Source of the DNA: JANRKG01 sp033763635
GTDB taxonomy: Bacteria; Cyanobacteriota; Cyanobacteriia; GCF-001939115
Length of the DNA: 7,408 bases
Assembly (NCBI GenBank): GCA_033763635.1
Contig: JANRKG010000493.1
Span: 1-7,408, forward strand
Reading direction: 5' to 3'
Shown here: piece by piece, positions 4,732 to 7,408 of the stretch
Numbering within the stretch: position 1 is the stretch's first letter
Layout of the letters: each line of letters begins with the position of its first letter
Program-made: the position numbers and the translations under genes
Notes under the pieces: model-generated
What the model was told of the DNA's origin: nothing
The model's input: the letters and a program-made list of their open reading frames with translations, nothing else
Databases searched by the model: none

Positions 4732-5970
4732 ATGTCATCCCTTCAATCTTTCTCTCCTAACTTTCGTCACGGCCTGATTGGACTGAGTGGTGTGCTGACC
4801 TTGACGGCTGGTATCCTTCCGCTACCAACGATCGCAGCAGTCAACGATCGTCCTCAACAAGCCCAAGCCCTCACCGGGACTTTGGGGGATTTACAACCCC
4901 GTGCGGGGCTGGCAAATGCTCCCTTTCTGATCGCCGATGACGATGACGATGATAAAAAAGGGCGAAATCGAAACCGGGGAAGGGGTGGGGACGATGATGA
5001 TGACGATGACGACGATGATAAGAAGGGGCGCAAGCGGAGAGGATCATCGGTTGTGTTCCGCTCTAAGGGATGGAATACGTTCCTAACGGTTGCTCGTGTG
5101 GTGAACGTGAATACCAATTCCCTGGTATTGCAATTGAATGGCTTTAACAAGCCCGCTACGAGTTACGCCAATGCGGTATACATTCTCTATGCCCGTCAAG
5201 ATAATCGCTGGGTGCAGATCTACACCAGTACAGGGGCAAGGTTAATTAATCGGCAGGAAGGCCAGTTTGCCCTTCAGCCAGAAGTGATTAATCTCAGTCA
5301 ATTGCAATTAGGGGGCATTGATCTAAGCAGAACGGATCTCAAGACGGTGGTGCAACTTCGCTACGACAGTGCAGGAGTTCGCGATCAACAACTTCTGTTT
5401 GAGGAAGTTTGGAATTACAATTCCATTACTCAAATTAGCCGTGTAGAGCAGTTTTCAACGATCGTCAACACTTCCATCAGTACGATTACTAACACATCGA
5501 CCAATACTTCCACCAATACCTCGACCAATACTTCCACCAATACTTCCACAAATACTTCCAACAACAGCTCTACCAATACTTCCACGAATACCTCGACCAC
5601 GACTGGGCAGGCGATTACCCTGGTCAATGGGTTCCGGTTGACGTTTTTAGGGGTGCGTTATACAGGAGGATCTTCTGTCTGGCGCTATTCTGTGGAAGAA
5701 ACATCCCGATCGCGGGATTTGAGTAACTGGGTGCTGGGCCTTCCTGCCTGTGTCACCGTTACGAACGTTTCCCCCAGAGGAGAACTGGTGAACCTGGACC
5801 CCAATGCCAGGATTGGTGGGGTGAAGTGGGAGCCGGGCAATCGGTTCAATCGCGGTGAATTTACAGTCACCCTGAATCGGCAATATACGATCGGCTCCAT
5901 CAATGTGGCTGCAAAAGGCCCAGATGTGGCGCGGGGAGTGTTACCCGGACCCAGTTGTAATTTCCGTTAA
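4732..5970 (+). CDS. Secreted two-domain protein with poly-Asp blocks and a Thr/Asn/Ser linker, unknown function
   Basis: 412 aa, function not recognised. Residues 1-36 are a probable Sec signal peptide (hydrophobic LIGLSGVLTLTAGILPL, then TIAA before VNDR). Residues 69-104 hold two copies of an acid-then-basic module: six Asp followed by KKGRNRNRGRGG, then ten Asp followed by KKGRKRRG. Residues 106-240 form a probable beta-rich domain. Residues 254-289 are a linker of nine NTST-like units, apparently flexible. The C-terminal domain (about 295-412) contains SNWVL (331-335), C340, DP (356-357), GGVKWE (362-367), GEFTVTL (375-381) and GPSC (406-409); C340 and C409, its only cysteines, could form a disulfide. 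I have a general memory of similar C-terminal domains in secreted bacterial proteins but cannot name the family. The Asp blocks suggest binding of Ca2+ or other cations, or electrostatic interaction outside the cell, but this is inference. There is no sortase motif, PEP-CTERM or C-terminal membrane segment. The gene ends 6 bp from the convergent caspase-like gene. Confidence 0.85.
   Translation: MSSLQSFSPNFRHGLIGLSGVLTLTAGILPLPTIAAVNDRPQQAQALTGTLGDLQPRAGLANAPFLIADDDDDDKKGRNRNRGRGGDDDDDDDDDDKKGRKRRGSSVVFRSKGWNTFLTVARVVNVNTNSLVLQLNGFNKPATSYANAVYILYARQDNRWVQIYTSTGARLINRQEGQFALQPEVINLSQLQLGGIDLSRTDLKTVVQLRYDSAGVRDQQLLFEEVWNYNSITQISRVEQFSTIVNTSISTITNTSTNTSTNTSTNTSTNTSTNTSNNSSTNTSTNTSTTTGQAITLVNGFRLTFLGVRYTGGSSVWRYSVEETSRSRDLSNWVLGLPACVTVTNVSPRGELVNLDPNARIGGVKWEPGNRFNRGEFTVTLNRQYTIGSINVAAKGPDVARGVLPGPSCNFR
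4936..5019 (+). repeat. Two GAY-codon (poly-Asp) tracts inside the coding region
   Basis: GAT/GAC runs encode six Asp (4936-4953) and ten Asp (4990-5019). Each is followed by a Lys-Lys-Gly-Arg stretch, which points to duplication of one acid/basic unit. Mixed GAT and GAC codons show that the runs are not pure trinucleotide repeats. Confidence 0.8.
5491..5598 (+). repeat. 12-bp coding minisatellite, nine units (Asn-Thr-Ser-Thr)
   Basis: Nine in-frame 12-bp units near the consensus AATACTTCCACC encode residues 254-289. Units at 5503, 5527 and 5539 are almost identical, while the unit at 5563 (AACAGCTCTACC, coding NSST) is the most diverged. Two degenerate units (5467-5490, NTSI and STIT) precede the array. 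Because the unit is a multiple of three, copy-number changes would lengthen or shorten the linker without shifting the frame. Confidence 0.85.
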
Positions 5971-5976
5971 GGAAAA

Positions 5977-7408
5977 TCAAACAACCTGATAGACAAAGCT
6001 CAGGGTGGCCCAGGCGTTCATGTGAAGGGCCAGGAAGTCAGCGGCAACCGTTGGAGTCAAGGGTAAGCCACTGCTGGCCTGGTGCAGATCTATAAGAACG
6101 GCCTGGGCTACCTCAACAGGGTTACTGGGAACTCCAATGCGCTGGCTATTACTAATCTGACGCAACCCGGATTCCAGGGTACTCAGGGTTTGGGTAAAGG
6201 GCAGGGTGCTAAAGAGGATGAGGGTTTCAGCGATGCCCGCTGGCTCCCGTACTACCCATTCAAAGGCACTGGAAATCTGGGGAACGGTCAGAGTTTCCCC
6301 GGCAGCGATCTCCTCTTGCTTCAAGGTCGGACGGGTATCGGGGCTTGTGGCTGAGTTTGCTGCCTGTCCTGAGTAGAGGGCGATTGCACTTCCGCTGGTA
6401 TCCAATCCCAACAACACAAAATATACGGGGTGATCACTGTTGTTTTGCAACCGATAGCGAATCCGACTCCCGATCGGCAAACTGACCACTCCCGTTTCTC
6501 GAAGGGGTTTTCCATTGGGGGGACTGGTTTCGAGAAGTGTTCCGGTGCCGCGCAGGGTCGATCGCTGCATGACCTGCTGGGGTTCGGGAGCAACAACTTC
6601 CAGTACTGCCCCTACTGCCAACCGGGACGAATTTTCATTCACCGTCAGCCGTAACAGTTTCGTGGCTTGCAGACTGCGTAGGGAGGGCACCAGTCGTTGA
6701 ATCGCAACCTTCACTGCTTCGCCAGAGGGGCCTTTAGTATTGGGGATGAGACTATGCCCTACGGAGAACAGGGCATAACGGTTCAGGGGTTGGGGAAGAG
6801 GTCCGTCTGAAGGGGGGACGGGTGCAGGGGGAGAAATTTCGGCAGTTGGGGTTGGGGATTCACTAGAGGGGGGCGCAGGAGGATTGATGCGGCCCAGCAA
6901 ACAATCGGCGGGCTGTTCTCCGGCGGGCACCGATCGAATTTGGGCGATCCCAGAAAAGGCACTGGTGGCATCAACCCGTTCAATCCGCTCCAGATTGCCA
7001 TCCAGGGCAACCAACAAATTGACCTGACGGGGGAGAACCCTGACCCATTCCTGGACACACTGCCCCACCTGCAATTTTTCTGAGGTTTCCCCTTTCCCGC
7101 TGACCTTCACTTTGGCAGTTAACCCAGTGCGGGAAAGTAATTGTAGGGAGAAAGGGGCAAGAGATGCTTCACCGTCAGGAGCAGGGACGGTTTCAGTGTT
7201 GGAGGGAGGGCGATCGGCCAGGATCAGCACAGAATTCGTTCCGTAATAATCCAGCACGTTCCCCGGAATCCCCGCTAACCAGAGCCGTCCTGTCTTGCCG
7301 TCATCTTCGATCGCTGTGATCACGCCTTCTGCTCCCAGTACTGGTTCTGGAGGGAGATAGTAGGTCAGCAGGGTTTGTTCTCGGCTCTTTTGCCCGATCA
7401 GGCTGGGT
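5977..7408 (-). CDS. Caspase-family (orthocaspase-type, peptidase C14) protein, C-terminal part, incomplete at window edge
   Basis: Partial: the frame stays open to the right edge (codons from 7407, reading PSLIGQKSREQTLLTYYLPP), so 476 residues of the C-terminal part are seen. GTG 7323 is an internal codon, not the start. The sequence matches, from memory, the C-terminal half of cyanobacterial caspase-like proteins. The signature segments are LLTYYLPPEP, VGQCVQEWVRVLPR, LERIERVDATSAF, AGEQPADCLLGRI, KLLRLTVNENSSRL, VGSRIRYRLQN-type and NAWATLSFVYQVV at the C-terminus. A proline-rich linker (PPAPPSSESPTPT and on) separates two regions. The second, around GSRIRYRLQNNSDHPVYF and LLGLDTSGSAIALY, resembles the DUF4384 domain found in such proteins. 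The His-Cys p20 peptidase domain would lie beyond 7408 and cannot be checked, so activity is unproven. The stop is 6 bp from the convergent neighbour. Proposed roles of cyanobacterial orthocaspases are stress-linked proteolysis and cell death. Confidence 0.82.
   Translation of the reverse strand, partial: PSLIGQKSREQTLLTYYLPPEPVLGAEGVITAIEDDGKTGRLWLAGIPGNVLDYYGTNSVLILADRPPSNTETVPAPDGEASLAPFSLQLLSRTGLTAKVKVSGKGETSEKLQVGQCVQEWVRVLPRQVNLLVALDGNLERIERVDATSAFSGIAQIRSVPAGEQPADCLLGRINPPAPPSSESPTPTAEISPPAPVPPSDGPLPQPLNRYALFSVGHSLIPNTKGPSGEAVKVAIQRLVPSLRSLQATKLLRLTVNENSSRLAVGAVLEVVAPEPQQVMQRSTLRGTGTLLETSPPNGKPLRETGVVSLPIGSRIRYRLQNNSDHPVYFVLLGLDTSGSAIALYSGQAANSATSPDTRPTLKQEEIAAGETLTVPQISSAFEWVVREPAGIAETLILFSTLPFTQTLSTLESGLRQISNSQRIGVPSNPVEVAQAVLIDLHQASSGLPLTPTVAADFLALHMNAWATLSFVYQVV

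Noticed and set aside
4332..4760. Plus-strand open frame of 142 codons before the poly-Asp protein
   Set aside because: It spans the signal-peptide end of the SpoIID-like gene and the intergenic region in a different frame from the real gene at 4732. The product has no coherent domain.
4945..4956. Enterokinase-like DDDDK sequence in the Asp block
   Set aside because: It is a coincidence of Asp runs followed by Lys. No bacterial processing by such a protease is expected.
4854..5150. Minus-strand frame coding for serine runs
   Set aside because: The serine runs are only the complement of the Asp codons of the real plus-strand gene. The same applies to the valine-rich minus frame at 5430-5627 over the NTST array.

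Overview
The window looks like chromosomal DNA of a filamentous, Leptolyngbya- or Oscillatoriales-like cyanobacterium. The genus is a guess. The main evidence is a photosynthetic plant-type ferredoxin, a bilin reductase of the cyanobacterial BvdR type, the C-terminal half of a cyanobacterial caspase-like protein, short heptamer tandem repeats of the kind known as STRRs in cyanobacteria, and about 25 copies of CGATCG, the core of the cyanobacterial HIP1 element. I see no mobile element, CRISPR array, tRNA or rRNA.

Layout. Positions 1-219 are non-coding: a long imperfect inverted repeat (24-110) is followed by two heptamer arrays (121-141 and 163-204). Then come dps (minus, 220-762) and, 116 bp upstream of it on the same strand, a biliverdin reductase gene bvdR (minus, 879-1889). 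A 341-bp divergent spacer holds a perfect 14-bp palindrome near bvdR and the leader of the ferredoxin gene petF (plus, 2231-2533). The 333 bp after petF contain an unusual run of stem-loops and T-tracts. They separate petF from a convergent gene for a secreted SpoIID/LytB-family peptidoglycan enzyme (minus, 2867-4540). A 191-bp divergent spacer leads to a secreted protein of unknown function with two poly-aspartate blocks and a Thr-Asn-Thr-Ser linker (plus, 4732-5970). Six bases further on, convergently, ends a caspase-family (orthocaspase-type) gene whose 5' part lies beyond the window (minus, 5977 to past 7408).

How the genes relate. The strand pattern (-, -, +, -, +, -) means at most dps and bvdR could share a transcript; the rest are single units. 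Dps (iron storage and peroxide protection), BvdR (NAD(P)H-dependent bilin reduction) and PetF (distribution of photosystem I electrons) all concern redox and photosynthetic physiology. The SpoIID-like enzyme and the poly-Asp protein act outside the cytoplasmic membrane. The proximity does not show a dedicated pathway.

The least explained items are the poly-Asp/TNTS protein, the stem-loop cluster after petF, and the repeat block downstream of dps. I found no convincing new multi-gene system.
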